Positions 16,339 to 25,627 of a DNA stretch of 64,000 nucleotides are shown here, piece after piece. The DNA lies in the NCBI RefSeq assembly GCF_020883535.1, contig NZ_CP086654.1, positions 186,001 to 250,000 on the forward strand, read 5' to 3'. The notes below the pieces were generated by a model. The model was not told the DNA's origin. It did not search any database and saw only the letters and a list, made by a program, of their open reading frames with translations. The translations under genes were made by a program, and so were the position numbers. Source of the stretch: Staphylococcus ratti. Lineage in GTDB: Bacteria > Bacillota > Bacilli > Staphylococcales > Staphylococcaceae. The first letter of the stretch is position 1. Every line of letters begins with the position of its first letter.

Positions 16339-17835
16339 ATGATAACGATGCGACAAATCCATAAAGCTTTTGGAGAAAATAAAGTGTTACAAGGTGTGGA
16401 TTTTACGCTAAAGCCTGGCACGGTTCATGCGCTTATGGGTGAAAATGGAGCAGGGAAATCGACCTTAATGAAAATTTTAATGGGCATTCATCAAAAAGAT
16501 GAAGGTGACATTCTTTTTTCCGGACAACCAAAAGCATTTAACAATCCGAAAGAAGCGGAACAAGAAGGGTTGACTTTTATACATCAAGAGTTAAATATTT
16601 GGCCGGAATTAACCGTCCTCGAAAATATGTTTATTGGTAAAGAGATAAAAAATAAATTTGGAATGTTAAAAACAGCAGAAATGGAAAAGCAAGCTGCAAC
16701 AACATTTGAAAAGCTAAATTTTAAAATTCCACTACATAAAGAAGCGAAACACTGTTCTATCGGTGAACAACAAATGATAGAAATCGCAAAAGCCTTAATG
16801 ACAGATGCCAAAGTGATTGTCATGGACGAACCAACTGCTACACTCACAGACGCAGAAATTACAGAACTTTTCAAAATGATCCGTCTGTTAAAAGCGCAAG
16901 GCGTGGCATTCGTTTATATTTCACATCGAATGGCAGAAATATTCGAAATATCTGATGAAATTACAGTTATGCGTGATGGCTGCACGGTTTTTTATAAACC
17001 TACAAAAGAAACCGCTTACAAAGAAATTGTTAGAGCGATGGTTGGAAGAGACTTGGAAGACCAATATCCACAACGCCATTATGCCCCTCAAAATGTTGTT
17101 TTGAAAGTGTTGAACTTGAGTAATCCTAAACATCACATTAAAGATGTGGCATTCGAGTTGAGAGAAGGCGAAATTCTTGGTGTGAGTGGACTTATGGGCG
17201 CAGGTCGTACAGAAATGATGCGCAGCCTTTTTGGAGTGGATAATGGTGCGCATCACGTTGAAATCAATGGGAAACCGGTCACTATTAAAACGCCAGAGGA
17301 TGCCAAGAAACACGGATTGGCGTTTATTACAGAAAATCGCAAAGATGAAGGACTTATTTTAGATTTTTCAATTCGTGACAATATGATTTTACCATCACTC
17401 AAAAGTTTTGCTAGCAATGGTTTTGTTAAAGAAAAAGAAGCCAATCAATTTGTCGATAAAATGCGTGAACGGCTCAATATTAAAACACCGCATCAGCGAC
17501 GTGTGGCGACATTATCTGGTGGAAATCAACAAAAAGTGGTACTTGCAAAATGGATCGGTACGGCCCCGCGCATCATAATTTTTGATGAACCTACGCGAGG
17601 CATTGATGTTGGTGCAAAGCGCGAAATTTATCAATTGATGAATGAACTTACAGAACGCGGTGTCTCTATAATTATGATTTCATCGGAATTGCCCGAGGTG
17701 ATTGGTATGAGTGATCGTGTAATGGTTGTACACGAAGGACGCATCGCTGGAGATTTAACCGGCAATCGTGTAACAGAAGAAAATATAATGACGCTCGCAA
17801 CAGGAGGAACTTTAAATGAAACAGTTAACAGCTAA
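16339..17835 (+). CDS. rbsA: Ribose ABC transporter, ATP-binding protein
   Basis: 498-residue double ATPase of the carbohydrate-uptake type 2 family. First domain: Walker A GENGAGKSTL, signature CSIGEQQMIEIAKAL and Walker B VIVMDEPTA. Second domain: degenerate Walker A (GLMGAGRTEMM), signature LSGGNQQKVVLAKW and Walker B IIIFDEPTRG. It powers import through RbsC with ribose delivered by RbsB. ATG 16339 has AGGAGG 8 bases upstream. It overlaps rbsC by 20 bases. S. aureus uses the unrelated single-protein transporter RbsU instead, so this operon marks a different staphylococcal lineage. Confidence 0.93.
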   Translation: MITMRQIHKAFGENKVLQGVDFTLKPGTVHALMGENGAGKSTLMKILMGIHQKDEGDILFSGQPKAFNNPKEAEQEGLTFIHQELNIWPELTVLENMFIGKEIKNKFGMLKTAEMEKQAATTFEKLNFKIPLHKEAKHCSIGEQQMIEIAKALMTDAKVIVMDEPTATLTDAEITELFKMIRLLKAQGVAFVYISHRMAEIFEISDEITVMRDGCTVFYKPTKETAYKEIVRAMVGRDLEDQYPQRHYAPQNVVLKVLNLSNPKHHIKDVAFELREGEILGVSGLMGAGRTEMMRSLFGVDNGAHHVEINGKPVTIKTPEDAKKHGLAFITENRKDEGLILDFSIRDNMILPSLKSFASNGFVKEKEANQFVDKMRERLNIKTPHQRRVATLSGGNQQKVVLAKWIGTAPRIIIFDEPTRGIDVGAKREIYQLMNELTERGVSIIMISSELPEVIGMSDRVMVVHEGRIAGDLTGNRVTEENIMTLATGGTLNETVNS

Positions 17836-18754
17836 AACAGCACTATTTGAAAAGTTAATTCCATTTGTCGGACTCATCTTACTTGTAGTGATTATTAGTG
17901 TTTTAAACCCAGCATTTTTAGATTTATCAAATTTACTCAACTTGCTTAGACAAGTTTCCATTAATGGATTAATTGCATTCGGTATGACTTTCGTTATTTT
18001 AACGGGAGGTATCGATTTATCCGTCGGCTCGATACTTGCACTTTCTTCAGCATTTATTGCTTTAATGATTACGAGTGGTATAGATCCTATTATCGCCATT
18101 ATTATTGGCGTTTTAGCTGGTGCGGTATTAGGTATGCTGAATGGTTTATTTGTAGCAAAAGGGAATATGGCACCTTTTATCGTTACACTTGCAACAATGA
18201 CGATTTTTAGAGGGATTACGCTTGTCATTACAGACGGCAATCCGATAACAAATTTAGGTGACAGTTATTTATTTCAACTTTTTGGAAAAGGGTATTTGTT
18301 AGCCATTCCAGTGCCGGCGGTCACAATGACTATCGTGTTTATTGTACTTTTTATCATTTTACATAAAACAACATTTGGGCGTCACACTTACGCCATTGGT
18401 GGAAATGAAGTGGCAGCCAAAATATCAGGAATTAAAGTCAATCGCGTTAAAATTTTAATTTATGGTATTTCAGGATTTATGGCTGCATTAGCCGGAGCTA
18501 TTTTGACGTCACGTTTAAACTCAGCACAACCGACTGCAGGGACAGCTTACGAATTAGACGCAATTGCTGCAGTAGTATTAGGAGGAACATCTTTAACAGG
18601 TGGAAAAGGACGTATTGTCGGTACACTTATCGGTGTGCTGATTATCGGTGTATTGAATAATGGATTGAACTTACTTGGCGTCTCTGCGTTCTATCAACAA
18701 GTGGTTAAAGGCGTTGTTATTTTAATCGCTGTGCTCATTGATCGTAAAAAATAA
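17816..18754 (+). CDS. rbsC: Ribose ABC transporter permease
   Basis: 312-residue polytopic membrane protein of the BPD_transp_2 family with about nine or ten hydrophobic segments. The family block GGIDLSVGSILALSS occurs near residue 62 and the C-terminal block AAVVLGGTSLTGGKGRIVGT near 250. It pairs with RbsA to form the channel. Starts within the end of rbsA after GGAGGAAC; rbsB follows 19 bases later. Confidence 0.93.
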   Translation: MKQLTAKTALFEKLIPFVGLILLVVIISVLNPAFLDLSNLLNLLRQVSINGLIAFGMTFVILTGGIDLSVGSILALSSAFIALMITSGIDPIIAIIIGVLAGAVLGMLNGLFVAKGNMAPFIVTLATMTIFRGITLVITDGNPITNLGDSYLFQLFGKGYLLAIPVPAVTMTIVFIVLFIILHKTTFGRHTYAIGGNEVAAKISGIKVNRVKILIYGISGFMAALAGAILTSRLNSAQPTAGTAYELDAIAAVVLGGTSLTGGKGRIVGTLIGVLIIGVLNNGLNLLGVSAFYQQVVKGVVILIAVLIDRKK

Positions 18755-18773
18755 TGGAAAGTAGGCGATATGA

Positions 18774-19688
18774 ATGAAAAAGGCAGTCGTTTTCATACTG
18801 GCATGTATGGTCATCTTGGCAGGCTGTACATTAGAATCTCCTGTCAAAAAAGATAAAAGTGGAAAAACAAACAAAAGTAAGTCAGACATAACGATAGGGG
18901 TAAGCATTTCGACCTTAAATAATCCTTTCTTTGTGACGATTAAAAACAATATTGAAAAAGAAGCTAAAAAACAAGGAATGAAAGTAAAAGTCGTAGATGC
19001 ACGTGATGATTCCGCTAAACAAACGAATGATATCGAAGACCTTGTACAACAACAAGTGGATTATTTAATTGTGAATCCTACAGATTCAAGTGCAATTTCA
19101 AGTTCGGTCCAATCAGCGAATTACGAAGGGATTCCAGTTATTACATTAGATCGTTCTGTTGACAAAGGTGATGTTGCGTCATTTATCGCTTCTGATAATA
19201 TTGAAGGCGGTAAAATGGGCGGACAATTTATTGTGGACAAAGTAGGTAAAAATGCTAAAGTTGCAGAACTTGAAGGTGTTCCAGGTGCAAGCGCAACGCG
19301 TGAGCGTGGAAAAGGTTTTCATGAAATTGCTGATAAGCAACTCAATATTGTTTCTAAGCAAAGTGCGAAATTTGATCGAGCAGAAGGACTCAATGTCACA
19401 CAAAATATGATACAAGCGCATCCAGATATTAAAGCGATTTTTGCACATAATGACGAAATGGCATTAGGAGCGATTGAAGCGATCGGTGATAAAGACATTA
19501 CAGTAGTAGGATTTGATGGTAACGAGGATGCGATGAAAGCCATTCAAAACAAAAAGCTTGATGCTACGGTGGCGCAACAACCGCAATTGATGGGGAAAGC
19601 AGCCGTACAAACGATTTTAAAATTAATGGACGGCAAAAAAGTAGATAAAGAAATAAAAATACCGTTAAAACTAGAAACTCAAAAGTAA
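18774..19688 (+). CDS. rbsB: Ribose-binding lipoprotein
   Basis: 304-residue substrate-binding protein. Signal peptide with lipobox LAGC, so Cys18 should be lipidated and the protein anchored outside the membrane. The mature part is a type I periplasmic-binding fold: TIGVSISTLNNPFF, then LIVNPTDSSAISS, LDRSVD and the C-terminal lobe with AHNDEMALGAIEA. It delivers ribose to RbsC. Last gene of the operon, followed by a terminator. Confidence 0.93.
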   Translation: MKKAVVFILACMVILAGCTLESPVKKDKSGKTNKSKSDITIGVSISTLNNPFFVTIKNNIEKEAKKQGMKVKVVDARDDSAKQTNDIEDLVQQQVDYLIVNPTDSSAISSSVQSANYEGIPVITLDRSVDKGDVASFIASDNIEGGKMGGQFIVDKVGKNAKVAELEGVPGASATRERGKGFHEIADKQLNIVSKQSAKFDRAEGLNVTQNMIQAHPDIKAIFAHNDEMALGAIEAIGDKDITVVGFDGNEDAMKAIQNKKLDATVAQQPQLMGKAAVQTILKLMDGKKVDKEIKIPLKLETQK

Positions 19689-19751
19689 TAAGGCATTTGA
19701 AATCATATTTTAAAAATAAATACACCAGATTTTCTCTTTTGAACGCAACAA

Positions 19752-19786
19752 ACCCCTGACGCGACCAGACGTCAGGGGTATTATTG
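19752..19786 (+). terminator. Terminator of the ribose operon
   Basis: Stem ACCCCTGACG / CGTCAGGGGT with a short loop, followed by ATTATT, about 65 bases after rbsB. Confidence 0.75.
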
Positions 19787-20136
19787 AGGGTTTTAAAATA
19801 GGTTGAACGTATCGGCTGTTACAACCGTATGTAACAATACCGCATGTTTAGGAGAACCATATGTGTGTATCGCTTTGTCGCAATAACCACCCTATTTAAT
19901 TGACCTTGTATGGGTGAGGTGGATGTTATGTAGGGGACCCAACCTACCTCCAAGGCCTTCAGATTTGGACGACGAGCATGTGCATAATATTTCTGAATTA
20001 CGATGCATTTTTGGAGGATGTAATGCCAGAAAAAAGCACAGCTCATACTTTTGAAGGGAAATGTGTTCAAAATGTAAGGGTATCATCTTGAACATCTTTA
20101 AGATAACACATATTTTTGTTCATGTAAAACAAAAAG

Positions 20137-20150
20137 TTAGGTTAACCTAA
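20137..20150. promoter_or_regulatory. MntR/SirR-type (DtxR-family) box without a clear target gene
   Basis: TTAGGTTAACCTAA is a perfect 14-base palindrome and matches the operator form of staphylococcal DtxR-family metal repressors (SirR/MntR). It sits in the 19787-20468 gap, 318 bases before the acyltransferase on the plus strand and about 40 bases before a minus-strand ATG at 20095 whose 67-codon frame does not look like a real protein. No other gene is visible in this gap, so the target may have been lost. Confidence 0.5.
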
Positions 20151-20468
20151 AAATATTTTTGTAAATGCTGGTGAATATCGGTTTGACGCTTTTTGTCCTA
20201 GTTGAAAAAATATACTTCAAAGTAAATAAGAGCCACTAAGTTAGATATAAGCATCATAAAAATACCATGATCTTATTTTAATAAAAAAGAAGTGAAATTG
20301 CTTATGAACTTTAATGAGTGTCTTCATCATTTCATATAAAATCTATTATGACACTGGTTTTGTGAAGCTTTTGTAAATATTATTAAGATTGTTTAAATTG
20401 CGAAAAACTAAACATCATTTTTGGTAGAATGGTTCTACTTGCATTTATAAGAAAGAGGAGTGTATCAA

Positions 20469-22433
20469 GTGGAACCACAATTTTTAAGTTTAGAAAAGCG
20501 GTTTCGCCCAGAAATTGAAGGGTTACGATTTATAGCAGCTTTACTTGTAGCCATTTATCATATTTGGTTAGGACGTGTATCTGGAGGTGTAGACGTCTTT
20601 TTTATTGTGTCCGGCTATCTTATTACAGCCTCTGTTATTTCTAAAATCAATAAAGATGGGTATTTATCATTAAAAAAATACTTTGGAGGTTTGCTTAAAA
20701 GGTTACTGCCTAACGTACTTGTAGTTTTAATAGTGGTAGGCGTGGCGACCTTTTTTATCGTTCCAGGATCGATTTATAGTAAAACCATTAAAGAACTTAT
20801 TGCTTCTTTGTTTTATTATCAAAACTTACAACTCGCCTTTTCTAATACTGATTATTTAAATTCAGAACAAGCAAAAACGCCATTAGAACATTTTTGGGCA
20901 ATGTCGATTCAAGGACAATTTTATATCGTATGGTTTTTGTTATTTACAATGATTGTACTCATTTGGAAAAAATTCCAAAAAATACATATTAAATCCGTTA
21001 TTAACATTTTACTGATTCTCATATTTGTCAGTTCATTTATTTTCTCGATTATACAAACACATAATAATCAACCATTTGCTTATTTTAATCCGCTAGCACG
21101 TGTTTGGCAATTTGCGCTTGGTGGGTTAGTTTATCTGAATTTATTCCGTCTCAAAATTCCTAATATGATTTCAAATATATTAGGATGGTTAGGTTTAATA
21201 GGTCTTATTATGACTGGCATCATTTTTGATGTTTCTACGATGTTCCCAGGATATATTGCCTTATGGCCAATGACATGCGCAATATTCATCCTACTTTCAG
21301 GTAATCATCCTTCATCTTGGGGAGTTGAACGCTTACTTAGTCTACCTATACTTATGAAATTAGGCGGCATCTCTTTTGGTATTTATCTTTGGCATTGGGT
21401 GTTGTTGTCATTTTATAAATATACAATCGATCAACATATGTCTTTCATTATCGGATGTTTGATTATCTTTATGAGTATCGTTTTAAGTATGCTTTCAACA
21501 TCTTTTATTGAAAAACCTTTACGTCAAACTAAAGGGAAAATATCGTTTATCCGAGTAGGGACTTTATTTGCTATTGCATTTTGTTTGATTAGTTTTAGCG
21601 TCGTGAATTACAAATGGATGGGTAACGCAAGTGTCAATAATCCACCTCCAAATCGTGAATTTCCTGGTGCAACAGCAGATGCACATTATAAAAATAAAGA
21701 GCACATATTACCGGATATTAGGAAAGTTACAGAAGACAAATCTGAAGCGTATAAAGATGGTGGAATGATTTATAAAGGGGCAGAGGTAAAGCCGTTAACT
21801 TATGGTCAAAAATCTAATTATAAGTACCATATTTTATTAGTGGGAGGTTCTCATTCAAGTCACTGGCTTGGAGCGCTTCAACAAATTGCTGAAAAAGAAA
21901 AAATAAAAATTACGCACCTAGGAAAAGCCAATGCACGTTTTACGTTGGGTAAACAAGATGCATTATCAGAAGCTTGGGTAAAGAATGCGAATCAATATAT
22001 CGAAAAAAATAAAGAAGAATTTGATTTGGTTTTTACAACAGCAGATGTTGGGAATGCTAATGAACCGGAAGTGCCACAAGGCTTTATTGATGAATTTAAA
22101 TATTTAAATCAACTGAATCTGCCTATTTTTGCAGTTCGGGACACCCCGAGATTGCAACAAAATGCCATTGAAACTTATGAACAAAATAAAAACTTTAGTG
22201 TGGATGTTTCTGCTCAACTTCCAGAAAAGAATTTTGATGAAATGGAAGCAACGGGAGCGAAAATTTATGATTATAATAACTATATAACGCCAAATAAAAC
22301 ATTTAGACCGATTAGAGGAAATGTAATCGTATATTTTGACTCCAATCATATGACAAATACATTTTCACGTACACTCGGTCCAGTTATTAAAGATGATTTA
22401 TTGTATGAACTTAAACAGATTAAAGGCAATTAA
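20469..22433 (+). CDS. OatA-like membrane O-acyltransferase with SGNH domain
   Basis: About 654 residues. The N-terminal acyltransferase-3 domain has roughly ten membrane helices and the marks RPEIEGLRFIAALLVAIYHI, with the conserved His, and GGVDVFFIVSGYL. The C-terminal extracytoplasmic domain looks like an SGNH esterase, opening with LLVGGSHSSHW and closing with DSNHMT. It should carry acetyl or another acyl group across the membrane onto a surface polymer (peptidoglycan, teichoic acid or polysaccharide). GTG 20469 is used because AGAGGAG is 8 bases upstream; the in-frame GTG at 20460 overlaps that site. Oddity: the usual GDSH serine motif reads GGSH. A second family member (oatA) lies at 42247. 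Confidence 0.82.
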   Translation: MEPQFLSLEKRFRPEIEGLRFIAALLVAIYHIWLGRVSGGVDVFFIVSGYLITASVISKINKDGYLSLKKYFGGLLKRLLPNVLVVLIVVGVATFFIVPGSIYSKTIKELIASLFYYQNLQLAFSNTDYLNSEQAKTPLEHFWAMSIQGQFYIVWFLLFTMIVLIWKKFQKIHIKSVINILLILIFVSSFIFSIIQTHNNQPFAYFNPLARVWQFALGGLVYLNLFRLKIPNMISNILGWLGLIGLIMTGIIFDVSTMFPGYIALWPMTCAIFILLSGNHPSSWGVERLLSLPILMKLGGISFGIYLWHWVLLSFYKYTIDQHMSFIIGCLIIFMSIVLSMLSTSFIEKPLRQTKGKISFIRVGTLFAIAFCLISFSVVNYKWMGNASVNNPPPNREFPGATADAHYKNKEHILPDIRKVTEDKSEAYKDGGMIYKGAEVKPLTYGQKSNYKYHILLVGGSHSSHWLGALQQIAEKEKIKITHLGKANARFTLGKQDALSEAWVKNANQYIEKNKEEFDLVFTTADVGNANEPEVPQGFIDEFKYLNQLNLPIFAVRDTPRLQQNAIETYEQNKNFSVDVSAQLPEKNFDEMEATGAKIYDYNNYITPNKTFRPIRGNVIVYFDSNHMTNTFSRTLGPVIKDDLLYELKQIKGN

Positions 22434-22496
22434 GTGCCCACAGGAAACATAGCATTTTTGACGTGCATTTAAATTGAATACACTGGTAAGAAATAT

Positions 22497-22537
22497 AAAG
22501 AGCAAACTTGTAGCTAGTGGCAAGTTTGCTCTTTATT
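22497..22537 (+). terminator. Terminator
   Basis: Perfect stem AAAGAGCAAACTTG / CAAGTTTGCTCTTT followed by ATT, ending the acyltransferase transcript. Confidence 0.85.
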
Positions 22538-22617
22538 GAATGTACAATGTTTTACATGTAAATTAAAAAGCCATTGTCATGTATAATAAAGAAAATAAAA
22601 TTAAAGGGATGAGTCTC

Positions 22618-23097
22618 ATGGAAACGATATATCTTGCTGGTGGATGTTTGTGGGGCGTTCAAGCTTATGTGAAGACGCTACCGGGTGTGATTAAAACAGA
22701 GGCTGGACGTGCAAATGGCCAAACATCTCGTTTAGATACACCGTATGATGGATATGTGGAATGTGTAAAAACCATTTTTGATCCACAGCATGTTTCGGTC
22801 GAAAGGTTAGTCGCTTACCTTTTTGAAGCGATTGATCCGTACGCAATTAATCATCAAGGTGAGGATAAGGGACCGAAATATCGTACCGGTGTTTACAGTG
22901 AAACGGAGGCGCATTTAAGCGCTGCGAGAGCTTACATAGAACAACGTGTTGATGCGGCACGTATTAAAGTAGAAGTTTGTCCATTAACGCAATATGTGCC
23001 AAGTGCACCAGAACATCAAGACCGTTTGGAACGTTTTCCGAATGATTATTGCCATATCCCTCAAACACTACTCAACCGATATCGACAAGGCCAATAA
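22618..23097 (+). CDS. msrA: Peptide methionine sulfoxide reductase A
   Basis: 159-residue MsrA, which reduces methionine-S-sulfoxide in proteins. The catalytic Cys10 lies in AGGCLWGVQ (usual form GGCFWG); the Tyr/Glu region PYDGYVECVKTIFDP and QGEDKGPKYRTGVY follow as in the family. ATG 22618 is favoured over 22609, which sits on top of the AAAGGG site. No msrB is adjacent. It fits a local group of oxidative-damage genes only loosely (merA is 9 kb away). Confidence 0.88.
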   Translation: METIYLAGGCLWGVQAYVKTLPGVIKTEAGRANGQTSRLDTPYDGYVECVKTIFDPQHVSVERLVAYLFEAIDPYAINHQGEDKGPKYRTGVYSETEAHLSAARAYIEQRVDAARIKVEVCPLTQYVPSAPEHQDRLERFPNDYCHIPQTLLNRYRQGQ

Positions 23098-23234
23098 TTG
23101 CTTTGACGGAGAGGGCGACAATGAGGACAAGTTATTGTCGACAATTCGCAACAATTTAAAGAAGCGGATTTTATTGAGAAAGTAAAAAAGTAGTAAAAAT
23201 GTTTTAGCTACGTTACCGCGCGCGTACTGGAAAA

Positions 23235-23570
23235 GTGAAAAAAACAAGCGATATTAAAGCAGTCGATCAAACGTTAGAGCAAGTGTACCGTAACGTCTCC
23301 CAACATTTGGCGAAAGCGCGCAATGACAATAATATTTTGGAGATTGGCATGATCATTACGTCATATTTCACCCGTGTTCATAATAAAGCATTGCGTAAAC
23401 CTAAGGCACAACAAGCGAATGAACAAATGCGACGAATGAAGCTGTATGCGGTATATACGCAACGCGAAGTTTGAGATGAAATGGTGTTGAACAGTGAAAT
23501 TACTGAACAGGATATTGCGATAAGATTGCGTGAAGAAATTAGTTACAACGAAATATTGGCAGATAAATAA
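23235..23570 (+). pseudogene. C-terminal fragment of a CPA1-type cation/proton antiporter
   Basis: A frame starting KKTSDIKAVDQTLEQVYRNV and running to QREV is stopped by TGA at 23472-23474, then stays open in the same frame through DEMVLNSEITEQDIAIRLRE to TAA near 23568. The combined piece resembles the soluble C-terminal tail of staphylococcal Na+/H+ antiporters of the CPA1 family. The membrane part is absent: 23098-23234 shows only frame-broken fragments. So this is a decayed remnant with at least one internal stop. The assignment to CPA1 is by pattern only. Confidence 0.4.
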
Positions 23571-23610
23571 AACCACCTAAGATTCGATTGAGAGACTTAG
23601 GTGGTTTTTT
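23571..23610 (+). terminator. Terminator
   Basis: Perfect stem AACCACCTAAG / CTTAGGTGGTT followed by TTTT, directly behind the antiporter remnant, showing that the remnant once ended a transcribed gene. Confidence 0.85.
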
Positions 23611-23847
23611 AAAGCCGAACGTGTGCATGTGGAGTGGCTAGTGTACATCATTTTAGGAATGTATATATAAGTGTGTTAGATGGATTTTTATTCGATATAC
23701 ATGCAAAGTGTGAAAGAAAAAGAGGAAAATTACAATTTTCTGTGTATTTAAAATAGTGCATTTGCCCAATAATTCATGTAAAATAGAAAATGGCAATTAA
23801 GCACTTTATTGAATATTTATACAAAAAACTAAGGAGTACGCCATAAT

Positions 23848-23997
23848 TTGAATTATAAAGATACGCATTTAGAACTTAATATAAAATTGACGCACTATTA
23901 TACATATTTGATGGCTAAGAAAAAAGTCCCCTTTGAATGGCATTTTATGACACTATTAATGAAAGGGGTTTCATATACAAAGGGGTTGAAGTTATGA
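23848..23997 (+). CDS. Small ORF translationally coupled to the YjiH-like gene
   Basis: 49-codon frame from TTG 23848, with AAGGAG 11 bases upstream, to TGA 23995-23997, which overlaps the ATG of the next gene (ATGA). The product starts MNYKDTHLELNIKLTHYYTY and is basic at the C-terminus, with no signal or membrane segment. The ATGA overlap and the ribosome site suggest a real leader or coupled small protein. Too short for a family call; could be chance. Confidence 0.4.
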   Translation: MNYKDTHLELNIKLTHYYTYLMAKKKVPFEWHFMTLLMKGVSYTKGLKL

Positions 23998-25373
23998 ATA
24001 CATATAGTAAGAAAGATATCCTTCGAGGACGCTTGAAATTTGTGATAATGTCTATAATCGGTATTTTCTTATTTTTATTACCTATTAACGTGACAAATGA
24101 TGAAGGGAAAGAAGAAACAACACTCCCTATCGCATGGCTTGCGAATGAAATGAAAGATTTGATTGGTAGTGCGATGCCGATACTGATTTTAACCATTATT
24201 ACAGTGTCAGGTATTATAACTATTTTGTGTAGTACGATTTATAAAAAAAGACTAGACCCAGAACGCCAACTTGCGAAAACATTTAGTGTGGGACCAGTAT
24301 GGGTAATTGTACGTATACTCGCCGTAGTTTTCGCATGGTTGATTTATTTTAGAGCAGGTTCTGAAATGATTTACTCTTCTGAAACTGGCGACCTTGTGTT
24401 TAGTAGCTTGTTACCAACACTTGTAACGATTTTCTTCTTTGCTGGCTTATTTTTACCGTTTTTAATGTCTTACGGCTTGTTAGAATTTTTTGGGCCGATA
24501 TTCAGACCGGTAATGCGTCCGTTATTTAAATTGCCAGGACGTTCAACAGTAATTAACCTCGCGTCATTTTTAGGAGATGGAACGATTGGGGTTATGATTG
24601 CAAGTGAGCAGTATAATCAAGGTTATTACACACGTCGTGAAGCAACTACGATTGCGACGATGTTTAGCGTCGTATCGATTACATTTGTAATTGTTATCGC
24701 AGAGACGATTCATTTATCTCAGCATTTTTATTATTTTTATCTTACGGTGATTGTAGCGTGTTTAGCATGTGCCATCATTTTGCCACGCTTATGGCCGTTA
24801 AACCGTGTACCAGATACATTTAAAAATAATCAAAAGCATGAAACGTTAAACGAAGAAAATCGCGGGAATAAAAACCCGGTAAGTTATGGATTTGAACAAG
24901 CAACAGTTCAAGGTATTAAAGCGCCAGGAGTGAAGCAATTTTTCAAAGATGGTGGTAAAACTGTAGTTGATATGTGGTTGGCTGTGCTTCCTGTAGTTAT
25001 GACTATCGGTACAATTGCGACAATTTTAGCGACATATACGCCTATTTTTAGATTTTTAGGTTTACCATTCTTACCTATTTTTGAATTGCTTCAAATTCCT
25101 GGAGCTAAAGAAGCTTCGGAAACTGTACTTATTGGTTTTGCGGATATGTTTTTACCGTCATTACTTATTGAAAGTGTACCAGATGATTTAACGCGTTTTG
25201 TTGTAGGTGCGCTGAGTGTAAGTCAGTTGATTTATTTATCAGAAGTTGGCGGTGTAATTTTAGGTTCTAAAATTCCGGTAAGCTTACCAAAACTTTTTGC
25301 GATCTTTCTAATGCGTACGCTTATTGCATTACCGATTATCGCTTTAATGGGTCATTTATTATTTACATTTTAA
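23994..25373 (+). CDS. YjiH-family membrane protein (nucleoside-recognition/Gate domain)
   Basis: 459-residue polytopic protein with about ten hydrophobic segments. The core around FGPIFRPVMRPLFKLPGRSTV and FLGDGTIGVMIASEQYNQGYY corresponds to the Gate (nucleoside recognition) domain of the YjiH group; the second half repeats a similar block (IGFADMFLPSLLIESVPDDL). ATG 23994 is preceded by AAAGGGG; the longer upstream reading to 23937 has no ribosome site. Probably a transporter of unknown substrate in the cytoplasmic membrane. It ends before a strong terminator and so forms a unit with the 49-codon ORF. Confidence 0.8.
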   Translation: MNTYSKKDILRGRLKFVIMSIIGIFLFLLPINVTNDEGKEETTLPIAWLANEMKDLIGSAMPILILTIITVSGIITILCSTIYKKRLDPERQLAKTFSVGPVWVIVRILAVVFAWLIYFRAGSEMIYSSETGDLVFSSLLPTLVTIFFFAGLFLPFLMSYGLLEFFGPIFRPVMRPLFKLPGRSTVINLASFLGDGTIGVMIASEQYNQGYYTRREATTIATMFSVVSITFVIVIAETIHLSQHFYYFYLTVIVACLACAIILPRLWPLNRVPDTFKNNQKHETLNEENRGNKNPVSYGFEQATVQGIKAPGVKQFFKDGGKTVVDMWLAVLPVVMTIGTIATILATYTPIFRFLGLPFLPIFELLQIPGAKEASETVLIGFADMFLPSLLIESVPDDLTRFVVGALSVSQLIYLSEVGGVILGSKIPVSLPKLFAIFLMRTLIALPIIALMGHLLFTF

Positions 25374-25439
25374 TCCGAGGTGTGCACCCAATACACCTAT
25401 ACGTATAAGAAGTGAGGTAATGCTTCTCATTTAAAAAAT

Positions 25440-25488
25440 AGCGGTGAAGTCATTCTACGACGATAGAGTGACTCGCCGCTTTTTTTTA
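25440..25488 (+). terminator. Terminator
   Basis: Long GC-rich stem (AGCGGTGAAGTCATTCTA paired with TAGAGTGACTCGCCGCT) followed by eight T. Confidence 0.88.
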
Positions 25489-25572
25489 GTTAAAGTAGCA
25501 AATGATTGTGTCTTATTAATGAAAAGGATAGAAATTTCTAATGTGATGCACCAAAATAAAAGTTAAAGAGTT

Positions 25573-25618
25573 AGATGTGCACTTTTGCGGATTCTTTTAT
25601 GCAATAGTTTGCACATCT
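25573..25618. promoter_or_regulatory. Inverted repeat in the PTS operon promoter
   Basis: Arms AGATGTGCA (25573-25581) and TGCACATCT (25610-25618) are perfect inverted copies separated by 28 bases, upstream of the PRD regulator. The spacing is too wide for one dimer on one face, so it may hold two half-sites of the regulator or form an RNA stem. Function inferred only. Confidence 0.4.
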
Positions 25619-25627
25619 ATAAAAGGT

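Noticed and set aside
19819-20095. Minus-strand ORFs of 67 and 83 codons after the ribose operon
   Set aside because: Composition is unlike a protein (many Cys, His and Tyr without pattern) and no ribosome site; a nearby MntR-type box alone is not enough.
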